Shown one piece after another: positions 1-11,450 of a DNA stretch of 64,000 nucleotides. Numbering within the stretch: position 1 is the stretch's first letter; each line of letters opens with the position of its first letter. Position numbers and translations under genes: made by a program. The stretch is from Ceriagrion tenellum (lineage: Eukaryota; Arthropoda; Insecta; Odonata; Coenagrionidae), in NCBI GenBank assembly GCA_963169105.1, contig OY720635.1:126647894-126711893 (forward strand). Direction: 5' to 3'. The notes below the pieces were generated by a model. The model searched no databases. It was not told the origin of the DNA and worked only from the letters and a program-made list of their open reading frames with translations.

Positions 1-190
1 AATGATTGAGTCTAATTTAAAATCGACGGTCTGCAAGCGATTCCCATCCAAGTTGTTGCAAGAGGTCAGTAACACAAACGAGACGATCATAACGGCATTT
101 CACGTATCTTGCTGATCTTTTCAGCACGCGATCTAACTCTTTCTTTAAGCCTACTACATGAGAATCCCAAACACTGGCAGCGTATTCTAA
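1..190 (-). mobile_element. Non-LTR retrotransposon RT C-terminal fragment
   Basis: Read on the minus strand, this stretch encodes a reverse-transcriptase tail with the typical order LEYAASVWDSH, then RSARYVKCRYDR, then a WESL..RR motif. This is the thumb/post-RT region of Jockey/CR1-like non-LTR elements. The fragment runs off the left edge of the window at its 3' side and is cut on its 5' side near 190. It resembles the tails at 25.0, 30.3 and 49.6 kb but is a diverged subfamily. It is a 5'-truncated dead copy; clade assignment is tentative. Confidence 0.7.
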
Positions 191-599
191 GTGGAATGTA
201 ACAAGGTAGAAGCAGCTTTACATGGAAAAACTTACATCCATCGGTCAATGTCCAGGCCTCAATTTCTTCATACTTTTTCCTTCATCTCGATGTACATTCT
301 ACCTCTCATTATTCTGCCCATTCAGTTTATTTTCTTCATTTCCAGTCTAATCGACATCCTCCACTCCATCACGACCTTTGGCTTCGCCCCTCATCATCCC
401 TTCCAGACACCTACCCTACCTCCTCCAAAATCTCCTCCAGCCGAGTAACTCTTCGATGAATCTACGTCCGTCATTCATTGCAAATTCCACATTCTCCTCC
501 ACACTCTTGTGGCAAATTGCTCTCTTCCTTTTCCAACAAATCCCAATTTTATGCACCATTCAAATTACTTTCTATTTTAGATCCTATACCAGTCTTTCC
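191..599. other. Unassigned spacer
   Basis: Pyrimidine-rich DNA between two retroelement fragments. Its minus strand weakly suggests another RTE-type tail (a RCLEGMMRGE-like string), but frames break too often to call it. The small open frames here look fortuitous. Confidence 0.3.
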
Positions 600-1035
600 T
601 GCAACCTAGGAAACGGTATGGCAAAACATTCGTGAGGAGCTCACTCAATGGATCGGAAGCACTGACCATTGCGAAAACAGACCAGAGCAGACTAGCAACA
701 TTTGAAACCTGGTGCTAGGGGAGGTTTCCGAACATGAAATGGACGGACAAGATAAGGAATGATGAAGTTTACAGAAGTGTAGGAGAGGTAAGGACCATAT
801 AAAATTCAGTACAAAAATGAAGAACCAGATGGACTGGTCCCACCCAGAGGCACTATGGTTTTGTGAATATCATAATTGAAGGTAAAATAGAGGGGAAAGT
901 CCCCAGAGGAAGACCAAGCTATGAATTTGTGGACCACATAAAGAGAAAAGTAGATAGGAAGAGTGAATAGGAAGAGAAGGAACTTACATTGGATAGGGAA
1001 GGGTAGGTACAGAGCTGCAGTCACCAAATCTTAGG
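600..1035 (+). mobile_element. RTE-like non-LTR retrotransposon C-terminal fragment
   Basis: The plus strand, with frame breaks, encodes GSEALTIAKTDQSRLATFETW, then KWTDKIRNDEVYRSVGE, then IIEGKIEGKVPRGRP. This is the conserved post-RT C-terminal block (Y-G-x-E-x-W, W.E.K.NEEV, I-E-G-K..RGRP) of RTE-like arthropod elements. Several stops and frameshifts interrupt it, so it is a pseudogene. No endonuclease or catalytic RT (YxDD) region lies upstream, so the copy is 5'-truncated. Similar tails recur across the window. Confidence 0.75.
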
Positions 1036-2109
1036 ATTGAACGACCAATGATGACTAGTGTTTTCTTACATGTAGTCAAATTCATTAGTTTCATACATTA
1101 GGAAATATTTAATCTGCTTTGCTAGCATATTTTTATTCCAAATTATGAACCATTATGCCCATTTTTTCTAGCGCACTATCAAAGTAATTAAATTGTTCTA
1201 ACTGCTTCAGTTTGCTCCATCCACTTTTACTATTTACTAAATATTTACTAAATCTAGAAAATTATATTACTTTTTTTTCTTCTGATTCATCTTATTCCTA
1301 ATGATTTGCCACATATCCTGTATCTTCCGTGTAAAGTCTTGGTCTTCCTTTGAAATTTTGCCTGTTTTTCTTTCATCCCGTTATGTTTTTCAAGAAATCT
1401 GAGTAACAATAGTTGATCCAAAAAATAGCTCTCAACGTTTTAGCATTATTTTCATTAAACCTGGCTTCTCCCTAACCATCAATAATCTTAGAAAAGAATA
1501 GGCCAAGAGTTAAATTGTGGGACGACAGTCTTTGCTTTATGATTTTATATTCTTAAAAAACAAGCAAAGGAATATGACATTCAGCAGGCGCTGTTCTCAA
1601 ATTAGATATACCAATTTCTAAAATTGAAAAAATCGACTTTAAGACCAAACACCGTTTCCAGATTCAATTCGCTAAATCGATGTGCACTTGACTGGGGTTC
1701 GAGTATTTTGATAAAATTTAGCTGTTGCGATAGCAGGTTTTTGTAATCATAAAAAATTGATAAATATTTTCAGATATAGCCTAGATAGATTTAAAAAGGG
1801 CACATGAATTGAATGAACACGTTTTTATAGCAATGCCAAGAGAGAAAATACAGTTTCATTATTTGAACGGAAAAGTGTCTCTTTGTTTTCACTGCACATT
1901 TATACTCGAGGTGATTTCCAGAAACCGTACAGTCCCTCATTAACGAGCCTGCATTGAGCATTGATTTCAATGGATAAAAATTATCATAAATCGTCGAATC
2001 GACTAGAATTATGTCCGTGACTCCACAAGTACATAGTAGTATGGTCCAAGAGCTCGAAATAAACATCACTATGGAAGGAAACTAAGGAAGTCCTGTAATG
2101 GTGTGACAG
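1036..2109. other. AT-rich spacer
   Basis: AT-rich DNA with no persuasive coding region, RNA gene or repeat pair. The frame at 1791-2069 (-) has no recognisable motif. Confidence 0.5.
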
Positions 2110-2800
2110 TATCCAACATGTTTACGTGACATGCAAAAAAGCAAGAGGAGTACGTCGCGCATACACCGCGCATACACAAGTCACGCCACAAAAACTCATT
2201 TTAAACCATCGCCACTTTCTGATAGATAATAATCTTGTTCCAGACCTTTTCAGTTTAGTAGGCAGTGTTTGCACCCCGTTCGGAGAAGACGGCGTAAAGA
2301 GAGTACGTAGGCATACACACACATTCATACACCAGCCGACGGGCTCAAACAATGGGGCGTTCCGAATGCCAAGACCGTGCAGTGAAAAAACAAAAAACGA
2401 CTCGCCTTCAAACATGTCCGCCACGCGAAGATGGAATCCGAGGGAGGAATATACCCGTGGAGCGCGAGAGTTTCGATATTTACAGCTCGCTCGCCTTTCT
2501 CTCTCTCTCGTTCACTCGAATATGGAGGACGTCGAATGCTTAAGCGCATGGCTAATGACCCGAGAATATACGAGCGCTGCACTTACGGGACGAGAATATA
2601 CGGGCAGCCATCGAGAGGTCCACACCCCGGCGGCGGCCGAGGGGCGTTGGGAGTGTGCGCCGGGACTGGGCCGCGGAAAGCCGTTGTCTCCTAAAATCCG
2701 AGACATGAGTCGCTCGTGAGACTCAGAATACTCGCTTACACGGAGCACGTGATTCTCGCGCGAGCTTTTGTGTGCAAGAAGAGATGAGCGCGGTGGTTTG
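2110..2800. other. GC-rich island, function unknown
   Basis: Locally GC/CpG-rich DNA in an AT-rich background, with a GC-dense core at about 2620-2700. A decamer, cgagaatata, occurs at 2561 and again at 2591 (30-bp spacing). The overlapping open frames on both strands (including 197 codons at 2126-2719 +) contain no recognisable domain and are probably by-products of few stop codons. It could be a promoter or CpG-rich regulatory island, or a decayed element; nothing in the sequence decides. Confidence 0.35.
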
Positions 2801-3029
2801 ATTCAAGTATTCCAAACAGTCTCACAAAGTAGCAAAAGCGGAAGTATATAGACGGATTTTGGTATATATTTTTACGTTTATATTAAAGATGATCTATCGA
2901 TTACAGCTTTCACAAGAGTTCCTGCCCCTCCTCGGACTACAACCTTGATGTGGGGGAAGGGCTTACGGGTTCTAATGATTCCTAGACCTGGACTGGCGGG
3001 GGCAGTTACGACTGCTACCGGTAGGGCTA

Positions 3030-3205
3030 CCCATGCCAGAGAGGTCGAAGGATATGGAAGGATATTGGTCAAGCGGGGAAGGGGAAGAAAGAGGATAGGG
3101 TTTGTTGCTGGGAAGAAGAAATGTAGATAGTATGCAGAGACGAAAAAGGAAATACTAGAGATAGATAGGTCCCTGAAAGTGTAGAAAACCGCGAGGGGTG
3201 TCTAT
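3030..3205 (+). mobile_element. RTE-like C-terminal fragment, family B
   Basis: Encodes GRILVKRGRGRKRIGF, then YAETKKEILEIDRSLKV followed by a stop. This is the extreme C-terminus of the commonest retroelement family in the window (here called B). Related pieces lie at 5.7-6.1, 10.2-10.7, 10.8-11.0, 22.0, 23.9-24.4 and 32.6 kb. Only the last 60 codons or so remain. Confidence 0.7.
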
Positions 3206-3216
3206 GACTTTCAACA

Positions 3217-3291
3217 ATATCTTCTACCAATAAAAGATATATCTTCTACCAATAAAAGATAGGCTCCCTACCTTTTATTGGTAGAAGATAT
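3217..3291. repeat. Direct duplication plus 24-bp hairpin
   Basis: A block reading atatcttctaccaataaaag is present at 3217 and again at 3239, and its reverse complement is at 3268-3291. The 3239-3262 and 3268-3291 arms pair over 24 bp with one non-Watson-Crick position and a 5-nt loop (3263-3267). It lies between two retroelement fragments. It could be a small inverted duplication made at a repair or insertion junction. Confidence 0.85.
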
Positions 3292-3334
3292 ATCTTGATT
3301 TATACAATCGTATAATAGTAATGCCCTCGGTTGA

Positions 3335-3527
3335 GAAAATAACAGAGAGGAGCTACTTCGCTCTAGTTATGCCACATCTCAAATGCGCCGCGAGCAGAAA
3401 GATTTTACCAAAAATAAATGAAATACAAAGGAAATTTGCACTCCTCGTTAAAAACTGCTACGAGTGAACATATAGGGTTTCTCAGCTTTTAGAGGGATTA
3501 AGTTAGGAGCCACTAGATACTGGGTCT
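3335..3527 (+). mobile_element. Jockey/CR1-like RT tail, family A (decayed)
   Basis: Nucleotide-level relative of the 30.34-30.93 kb element: it shares the stretch from 'ctcgttaaaaactgctacga' to 'ttttagagggattaag'. The frame is broken by several indels. The homology stops at about 3527, where an oppositely oriented RTE-like fragment begins. Confidence 0.65.
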
Positions 3528-3990
3528 CGGCTAAATGAAGAACTTCTTCCGTTTCAACCCTTGAGTTGGTTGGCAGCAGACCTGCATTCCTCTCTCTTCT
3601 CAGCTTTCCGTTTCAGGTTGTAATATGTTCTGCATTGTACATCTTTCATATTTTGGCTCATGTAATCTAGTCGGGGTCTTCCTCTGCAATTTGTACCCTC
3701 AATTTAACATTCCATCATTCTTTAAACTTGAGTATCGTGCTGTAGTAAATGTCCAATAAATTTAGCTCTTCTTTCCTTAATGATTCTTATTGTGCTTCTT
3801 CATTTCTCCTCAGCTCATTCAAAGATTTCTTTATTTGTTTTCCTTTCTGTCCAGCTAACTTTCAGCATCCTTCTGTAACATCATGCTTCAAAGGATTACA
3901 GTCTTTTCATTTCACTTTCCCCTACAGTCCACGATTCGCTTCCTTATAGCGTGACACTCCAAACGGAGGTCTTCATTAAGTGTTTCCTCA
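3528..3990 (-). mobile_element. RTE-like C-terminal fragment, minus strand
   Basis: The minus strand reads (with breaks) FEAWCYRRMLKVSWTERKTN, then RRAKFIGHLLQHDTQ, then IEGTNCRGRPRLDYM, ending in CRSAANQLKG. All the landmarks of the RTE-type C-terminal region are in order: an F-E-x-W-x-W/Y-R-R-M block, F-I-G-H-L-L, RGRPR and a closing WR/RSAANQ. Stops interrupt it. It is a different family from B. Its 3' end abuts the family A scrap at about 3527. Confidence 0.75.
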
Positions 3991-5352
3991 ATGAAGAACT
4001 TATGTCGATAAAAATCCATCATCAAAATTTACGAGGAAGAAAGAGTCAAATTCTTCATCACGAGAGGACTTCAACTTTTCTGATGGAGGTGAAAACAAGA
4101 AAAACACCCTAAACTCCATTTCATTCTCATTTTCTGAGAGTCATAATTTCTAAAAAATAATGATGCTCTCGGTTTTCCTAAAGGGAAGACTTGTTCTGGC
4201 GATAATGCGCGTCAAGTTGCGATTATACCATCGCGACCGCGTGAAATGAAGTCGACCCGCTAGACTAGCTCATGAATACTTCTGTAACTAATCGGTAAAC
4301 AGGCCAACCGCCGGGTTTTCAATGTAAAAATCAAGATGTTCTCGGAATAAGTTTCATGAAGTCATACCCATGAAGATGGAAGGTGCCGCTAAATAGTATG
4401 CTTAGTAATACCTTTCATTTTTAGGAAAACTCGTCTCGGAAACCTGTTTTCAACCACAAAATGAATTACGAGTGAATACTATTACTAGCATGTGGACATG
4501 GAATATCCATCACGATCATATGCCCACATTTTCAACGCGGGTAATATATTTTCCTTCCAATGCGATTCACAGAGGGTAGGTTTTCGAGAAGAGCGGTCGA
4601 TGCCAATAAAAAATGACGAGTCAATGCTTACCTTCGAAAACGAGTTAAAAGGATTCAGAGTCGCGTAAGTTATCAAGGTTTATATAAACAATTTTTTCTT
4701 ATCTACGCATTGGCATGTTGAAATCATTTTAAGGTCCAAGGTTTTTGTCGTTTTGATTATTTGCTAAGTAAACTGTTGTAGCTGAATCTATACTCTCACA
4801 CTTTCGATGGCGACAGTTGATGCGTTTGTTGACATCACCATCATTTCATAAGTTTGATCAAATTAGGCAAAAAAATGAGTAGAAAAAATGAAATAAATGA
4901 GTAGAATTTATAGAAAAATTAACTCTTTTTTCACTTGTCATCGTATGCATGTTCAAATATGTTCATGTACCTTCGTCTAGAAAGCAAAAGAAGTATTTTT
5001 TGAGACACAATACACAGTTATGAAAAATCTTCCCATAGCGGGAATAAATTATCGGAGAAATTCAATAGAGACAAGACGGCAATAAAAATACCAATAATCG
5101 CTTTTGGTCATATTATCCCAGAATAGTGCATAGAAAGTCAGTTCGGTTATCAGACTAAAATGCTCGTAAAATGTAAAGACCCGTGCCTTGCCATTACACT
5201 AATTATAGCAACAAAATATTTTCAATTAGTACATGAAAAGTTAGGCACTCGAAAAATAGGAATGAAGTTCGAGCACTTCCTAACCTAGCCGGTGATAAAT
5301 GTAAGATAACAGTAGCAAATTAAAATATTTATGTTGAGAATTATGAGGCAAG
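3991..5352. other. AT-rich spacer without recognisable gene
   Basis: Mostly AT-rich sequence with short stop-limited frames. No repeat pair, RNA gene or coding signature was found. Confidence 0.5.
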
Positions 5353-5486
5353 GAAAATATTAGAGTTTGTTATTCAATTTGAGTTAGTTTTTAAAAATTC
5401 ATATTAGTTGAATTACTTGAAAATATTAGAGTTTGTTATTCAATTTGAGTTAGTTTTTAAAAATTCATATTAGTTGAATTACTTGA
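5353..5486. repeat. 66-bp tandem duplication, two copies
   Basis: Two essentially identical copies start at 5353 and 5419 (period 66). Each runs from gaaaatattagagtttg to gttgaattactt. The near-perfect identity implies a recent duplication. Confidence 0.95.
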
Positions 5487-5654
5487 AGCATTTATTATTA
5501 AATCTAATAATTAATTCAATTAGATCATCGGGTGATATCTCACTGCGACGATACCTGGATCGTGAAAATGAAATTCTCAAGAGGAAATTACAAAGAGTGT
5601 CAATCTCTAATCTTTTTCAGATATTAACCAATTAATTATTTAAGTATTTATAAA

Positions 5655-6135
5655 CACAGTTGGACTCTGAGAAAGGATGACGAGAATACCCTTCAGGTTT
5701 TCGTGATGTGGTAGGACGAGGCTGGTGCAGTGTACAGAGAGGAAGACAGATTAGGAAGTACTTGATATAAATTGAGGATACCGGGACTAGTTACGGAAAA
5801 ACCTTAACGGGGTCACCTGCGATAAAGAGATCCGTGTTCGAGACCCTGTCAAGGCCAATGACTTTTCCTCTATGGAATTCGCACTTGAGTACTTGGTATG
5901 GTGGGTGAAGAACGGAAGCTTTCGGATGAGATGAGGAGGAGGCATAGAAGGAGGCTAGACGATGTTATGAGAGGCGATGGTTTGCTCTTGTTATAGGATG
6001 TTGTAGAGGGAAGGACGTTGGGCAAGCTGGGAAGGGGACGAAAGAGAAAAGGCTTTAAGGATGGAATGAAAAGGGGCAGGACGTACGCGTAGAATGTTCA
6101 GAGGTGAAAATCTGGAGGAATTTCTGCCTTCCAGC
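5655..6135 (+). mobile_element. RTE-like family B fragment, interrupted
   Basis: The left part encodes WTLRKDDENTLQVFVMW, matching the family B block seen at 10.4 and 24.2 kb. The right part (from about 5930) encodes VMRGDGLLLL, then GRGRKRKGFKDGMKRGRTYA. Between them, at about 5765-5905, is unrelated sequence with a box-B-like string (gtgttcgagaccc), possibly a small SINE insertion. It is a non-functional, 5'-truncated copy. Confidence 0.65.
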
Positions 6136-6204
6136 TCAATATACTTTTAATCAGTAGACTACTGTATCTTTCCGTACCAGTGCCACAAAATTCCAGTGAT
6201 TCTA

Positions 6205-6315
6205 TATTATACAAACCCTGAAGAGGCGACAGCCTAGAACGGGGTCCACACTTGTTGCTGTATTTTTTGTTATTCCAAGGCTTTTTGTTAAGACAGTGGA
6301 AATAAACGCATTTTG
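6205..6315 (+). ncRNA. Degenerate hammerhead-like motif with downstream polyA-signal-like end
   Basis: CTGAAGA at 6218-6224 is followed by a 3-bp stem GGC/GCC with loop GACA (6225-6234), then TAGAAC where a hammerhead would have GAAAC, then GGGGTC. A canonical hammerhead needs CTGANGA-stem-GAAA, so the second core strand carries an insertion and a substitution and the ribozyme is probably dead. A sequence ending in gaaataaacgcatttt (about 6298) lies downstream and looks like a retroelement 3' end. A Penelope-like terminal repeat is the best guess. Confidence 0.4.
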
Positions 6316-6399
6316 AACTTAAAATTATAAAAATACAATAACACCTCAGTGCGGATGATCCTTAAAGTGAAGTGAGAACCGAAGGAAAAGAACAACGGA

Positions 6400-7212
6400 A
6401 AAAGTTGCCCATCCATTCTGCCACTCCCCTCCATTGCCGATCCCTTTTCTTTCTTACCTCCAACTCATATCACCACGGCTGGTGACCTCTCATCCCACGC
6501 CACGGACACACTTCCATCTGCGGCGCCAAAGAAAAGGCGAAGAGGGTAGGATTTAGATGTACGGCACGCGAGCACGTGAGCTGTGAGCAGTGAGCACATC
6601 GCAGCAAGCGGACCGCGCGAGAAAATGTGCGCACAATGTGAACGGCTCGGGCGAAGAAGAGGGAGGCATCTCGTTCTCGAGGACCGAGGCGAAGATGGGG
6701 ATCGGCGTTTGATTAGCAAACTGCCCGTGAAGGAGAAAGGTCCTCCGCGGAGCGAAGGCAGGCGAAGGAATGCTCCGAAGAAAGGATGTTGAGATGAGGG
6801 ACGAGATGTAGAAGAGAGAGAGAGAGAGAGGGAGAAGGAGAGAGAGAGACGAGCGTATAAGGCGGCCAATGGGCAGGCGAGAGGTGGAGAGGGAAACTTC
6901 GCCTTCTACACATTGACCGAGGTGTAATGACGACAGCGCTGCAGGGAGGCTTGTTTTCATAATGTTCCCGACGGACGACGAGGAAAAACCCTCCCCATCC
7001 CCCCCTCCCCTGTGGATGAGCACTGGCTCTCTCTCTCCCGTGTCTCCCGCTCTCTGAACACAAGCGTCTTCCGTCCGCGAGAAGAAGTCGCACCGGACGG
7101 GGAGGGGCCCCGCATGCATTTCTTATTATTTCCCTCTCTTTCGCTCGCAACCTCATAATCCCCAACGTTCGCAAGGAATGCCGAGACGGCATGAGATACC
7201 ACCGCACTCATG
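6400..7212. other. GC-rich island with GA microsatellite
   Basis: GC-rich region containing a purine (GA)n tract at about 6812-6852. Several overlapping open frames (up to 188 codons, minus strand) are serine/arginine/leucine-rich low-complexity translations of the GA/CT tracts and show no domain. It may be regulatory; no exon can be supported. Confidence 0.35.
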
Positions 7213-7889
7213 TCCTTTCCTAATAAAAATTTAGAGCAGTAAAAAGTTTAGAATCTGAAAGTCAACGTGATGCAAAATTCACTTTGTTTCATAATCAGCA
7301 GCACGATCTAGTAAAAAGAAACAGTATGCACGGAGGTGGCAACGAAAGATGCGTGCACAGTCATCCGGATGTTTTACAGTATATCGTAATATATTTATTG
7401 ATCCGAGAAAAGGAGAACAAAATATGAAACTGTAGGGAACTAAGTTCACATAATTAAATTCCTTACCAAGAATATTCACATTATTAGTAAATCAATTAAT
7501 TTTGGGAGAATGAAAGCCGTTTTCAAAAATACAGCCTATATGCCAAAGTAAATGCTTATCACAAAATATAGCAGGGCGGAAAAATTGATAGTTATACAAA
7601 TATAAGTATAAAGCAGCGTGAAAGAAATATAAGCACCCATTATAATCTATTAATTATTCACTATTTCTAATCGTAGGCTATAAAATGAGGGCCTAAATTC
7701 AAATTTTCCAGACCTGGACAACTTCAAATATTTAAACTTAACGGTTACAAAAAGTAACCATCAGAAAGAGAATTGCAAAGAATATTTTATACGCGAACTA
7801 TTTCCATGAGACAACTCGACGCTGGCACATATTTCTTTTACAATTTTGATCACTTGAAAATCGTAAATTTGAAACTTCTAGGAACTCAG
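7213..7889. other. AT-rich spacer
   Basis: No feature recognised. Confidence 0.5.
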
Positions 7890-8090
7890 ATCTTCATCTC
7901 TAGTTGTCAGTCCAACAGGATTGGTTAACGACAGCCCTCCGCCTCTCTCTATCCTCTGTTATCCTCTTCATTTCCGGAAATCGTCCACACACCATGCCCT
8001 TCATCATCTGCCTCCAATACTCCAGTCTAGGTCTTCCTCTATACCTCTTGCCTTCTATCACCCCTTCTAAAATTATCGTCACCGATCCCT
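7890..8090 (-). mobile_element. RTE-like C-terminal fragment
   Basis: The minus strand encodes EGVIEGKRYRGRPRLEYW, then MKRITEDRERRRAVVNQSC. This is the canonical IEGKR.RGRPR...DRE.WR..VNQS closing segment of RTE-type elements, in one open frame of about 60 codons. Upstream RT domains are absent. Confidence 0.8.
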
Positions 8091-9600
8091 GAAGCGAATA
8101 TTTGCATAAAAAAACAATTAACAAGAATATAGCATTTATAAGCAATTATTTTGAAGATCCCTACCATTTACAATGGTTTGATGGGATTAAATCCAGAGAA
8201 ATGTTGTCAAGATAAACCATTCCTGGCGCAGTGTGCGCCAAATTATTGAAAAGTTCTGCTTAGAGCGAATGAAACATTCAAACTCATCGATTGATGGCTT
8301 TGCTTGAGAATTATTAGTCTATATTGTTCTATTAGTGGCCCTCAAAGTTAATCGTATATTTCAAACATCGCATAACCTATCTATTGGTATGAATGAAACT
8401 TCATCCAAGAATTACATGAAGCTTATGAAATATAAATCATAAAATCTGATACGAAGTTTAACCTCAAAAGTGTTCCGAGCTCGCTTGATAAGACTGTTGT
8501 AAAACTGAAAAATTATATTTTTTTCCGAGTTTTAAAATGCAAAGCAAAAACAGCCAAGTTCACAAACAGGATCCCACCGGCCAGCTATCATGCAGAACTC
8601 ACCTGTGGTCGCTAATAGGAGAATCGCTGACGCAGCGTCTTCAGTCTGTCTTTTTTTTCGTTTTCATGAACCCGCGACTTGATCCCCCCGGGGTCAGCTC
8701 ATGAGCTAATAAAGCGGCGGAAGAAAAAAAAATTAAAACAAGCGAAGGGGACAACACCTCGTTAGGGAGAGGTGTCGGAGTGCAGAGGATACTTCGGATA
8801 CTGAAAAAAAAACAAGACTGCATTCTCATACGTCCGTCAATCCATCTTCTTCTTTGCGCGGAGGGCAAAATGCGATCGTTCTCAAAAATCCAGGCTGGGT
8901 CGAAAAAAAAACCGTCTTCTACCCCCTCCCATCAGTGTAGCCATTTTCTTCTGCTTCCTCCGTATTTCTGATTAATTGAAAATGTCCGGGTAATAATAGA
9001 CAGCTTATCCATAGGAAGTTAGAGCAAATCGTGACATTTCAACACGCTTCAGCGCACTCAAGCGACAATGATCAACAATGATGAACAAGCGACAAAAGAA
9101 AGGACGATGACAACGACAGAGCAATGTACGCAAGCGAAACGTTCCGTAACCCGCAGAACGGAGGATATCTGCGAGGACAAAATAGTAAGACCGAATGTAA
9201 GCTCAACTAAGAGATGTAAATACTTTGTGTAATATTTAAGAATAATAATTCAGATGAAATAATCTAATCAATGTAACATTTTGGTTTATAATATTGCTTA
9301 TAAAGCTATTTTTGTAAAAATTGCAATAGTTATAGTAAAAGTCCTAATAACAAGTTTAAAAACGCTTCAGGAAGTGCCATGAGATATGTGAAGAAGACTG
9401 AGCTCATTTGTAATTTTGCTTTTCATTTTCTGTAATGACCTTCTTTTTGTATCACATAAATTTACTATTGTACTACACTGACCACACCACTGGAAATCGT
9501 GGTCAGTGAATGTCCGAGCATATTTTAAATTGTAGTCATATTTGTCGCTGGAAATAAATGCATTGATTCATGTCTTGCGCATTGCCAACGAACTCGTTAA
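8091..9600. other. Spacer with A-rich runs
   Basis: AT-rich with many short A/T homopolymers (8640-8920). A retroelement-like 3' end, gaaataaatgcattgattca, occurs at about 9551. No gene supported. Confidence 0.4.
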
Positions 9601-10150
9601 AGCAACATGCTAAAGAATGAATGACTTTCAGAAAAAAGCAATTAAAATTTTACTTTGTCCATGGCCTTTACTTTCCTCACCGACCGTCCCAAGAATTTCT
9701 ACCTTTATCTTTCTTTCCCGTTCACGGCACCTCCTCCATTCTCCTCATCACCCACATCTCAAACGAATATAATATATCGCATACTCACAGGTATAATTCA
9801 AGAAATTTATTCCTTCCTTCGGCCGATGAAAATCAACATTAGACCCGACTTATCTATTCATGATTATGTACATCGAGAAATATTAGTCGATAATTTCGAC
9901 CCGAAAAGACGACTTAGACTAAGAGTCAAGTTGACTCTTCTGGAGTCAATAGTTCTGCATACCGAATATATAAAACCATATGTATTTCCACTACTACTAA
10001 GGCATGGAGAATATTCACCGAAAAATACGTTGGGTATATGTTTTAAGTTTCCGCTAAGAGACAAGTAATTCCGCTTAGAGACATACATGCATTCCACAAG
10101 GCTAATGGTATATTTAAAATATCACATAATCATTTAAGCATTGTACCTGT
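9601..10150. other. Spacer with unrecognised 137-codon frame
   Basis: The open frame at 9655-10068 (+) has no recognisable domain. A segment near 9890 (gataatttcgacccgaaaag) recurs in variant form near 10997, suggesting a dispersed short repeat. I do not call a gene. Confidence 0.3.
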
Positions 10151-10660
10151 TAATGTAGGTTTTGTTGACTGTCAGAGAATCTCCTCCCGGTTTTCTACAC
10201 TTTCAGGGTCCTATCTCGCTCTAGTATAACTTTTTTGGTCTCAGCATATGGTCTACCCTTCTTCATCCTGTCCATGAAACCTATTCTCTTTCTTCCTCTT
10301 CTCCGTTTGCCCAATATCCTTCCATCCACCACATTTCTTTAGCAGCCCATTGCCCCTTATTACATCCTTTAGCCACCTTCTCTGCCGATCTCAAATTCCA
10401 TTAAGAAGTTTCTTTTCCTCGCACACCATCTCAAGCACTTCCTCGTTAGACTTCCTCTCCGTCCACCTCACCTTATTCATCCTCCTCCACACCCACATAT
10501 GAAATGCCTGCAGCCTATTCTCGTCCTCCTTTCTGAGGGTCCACTTTTCTGCCCCATACAACGCTACGCTCCATATCAAGCTCTTCATCAGCCTCTTCTT
10601 CACATTCTTCCCCAAGGTCCCCGTCATCCGCTCCCTTCTTATATTAAACTCCTTCTAAGC
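10151..10660 (-). mobile_element. RTE-like family B C-terminal region
   Basis: A 78-codon open frame (10391-10627) gives MTGTLGKNVKKRLMKSLIWS, then VALYGAEKWTLRKEDENRLQAF, then RRMNKVRWTERKSNEEVLEMV. Downstream, after frame breaks, comes the tail RQRRWLKDVIRGNGLLKK ... PYAETKK (to about 10190). This is the most complete copy of family B in the window: RT thumb plus C-terminal block, without fingers/palm or endonuclease. It ends at a stop with a 3'UTR containing ctcctcccggttttctacac, shared with the 32.6 kb copy. Confidence 0.85.
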
Positions 10661-10844
10661 TAGCGCAATACTCTTTCGGATGTCTTTGCTAAGTATATTC
10701 TGGAAACCAAAAATTATTTTTATTTCCAGGATTTTTTTAGGTAATCCTTGAGCCGTAGCGCAATAGTAATGGACGCTGGTATGCTGCAGAGAGCTCTTTA
10801 TTGCGATTTTCCCCCCTCCAGTTCGCGTTTATCACGATCATTTC

Positions 10845-10978
10845 GTATTTTCCGCTCACCATCTCAAGCATTTCCTCGTTAGTCTTCCTCTCCGTCCACC
10901 TCACCTTCTCCATCCTTCTCCACATCCACATCTCAAATGCCTGCAGCTTATTATGGTCCATCTCGATCATTACTTAAG
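10845..10978 (-). mobile_element. RTE-like family B fragment, second adjacent copy
   Basis: Encodes NKLQAFEMWMWRRMEKVRWT, then ERKTNEEMLEMV, closely matching the copy just to the left, then diverges into unrelated sequence. Two same-strand partial copies 200 bp apart suggest a local duplication or two insertions. Confidence 0.8.
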
Positions 10979-11099
10979 TCAGGAATTCAGGAAGTAGTCG
11001 ATTTTTTCGGCCCGAAAAGAAGACTGACTCACAATCAAAGTTACACAGTATCCTCATTCTCTTCCCTCAGCGAGTGCTTTTCTGGACCGATGTCAAAGA

Positions 11100-11450
11100 A
11101 AACTTTCATTTATTTGTATATCCTCCCCGTCCTCACCACTCTTCTATCCGTCATTCCGTTTCTTTTCATTGCGCTCAGTATTTCCTCTCCTCGAGGAGAA
11201 CAGTCGCGCCTCTCGATAACATCGCCTTCCCTTACACACTCCTGCGGTCGCCGGGTGGCCAAGCGGAAGACGGAGGAGGGTGAGGGAGGGAGAAAGACTG
11301 CATTTCCATGTGGAGGGAAGGCGGAGAGGAAGGAGGAGGAGGAAGAGAGACAGACGGAGAGGGGAGAATATGGAATCGCTAAAGGACCGAGGAGTGAGAT
11401 GTGTAAACCTCGTTCTCCACAACTTGACCTTAAATTATAACGAGGCTTTG
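11100..11450. other. GC/purine-rich segment
   Basis: Plus strand is G/A-rich (11260-11380), producing low-complexity open frames on both strands. No motif recognised. Confidence 0.35.

Noticed and set aside
2126..2719. 197-codon open frame in a GC-rich island
   Set aside because: Overlapping frames on both strands are equally open, there is no domain, and the composition follows the local GC content.
3217..3291. microRNA precursor
   Set aside because: The arms are a repeated word with an extra direct copy and a 5-nt loop, unlike a pre-miRNA; better explained as duplication.
6553..7119. 188-codon minus-strand frame
   Set aside because: Serine/leucine-rich translation across a (GA)n tract with competing frames; low-complexity artefact.
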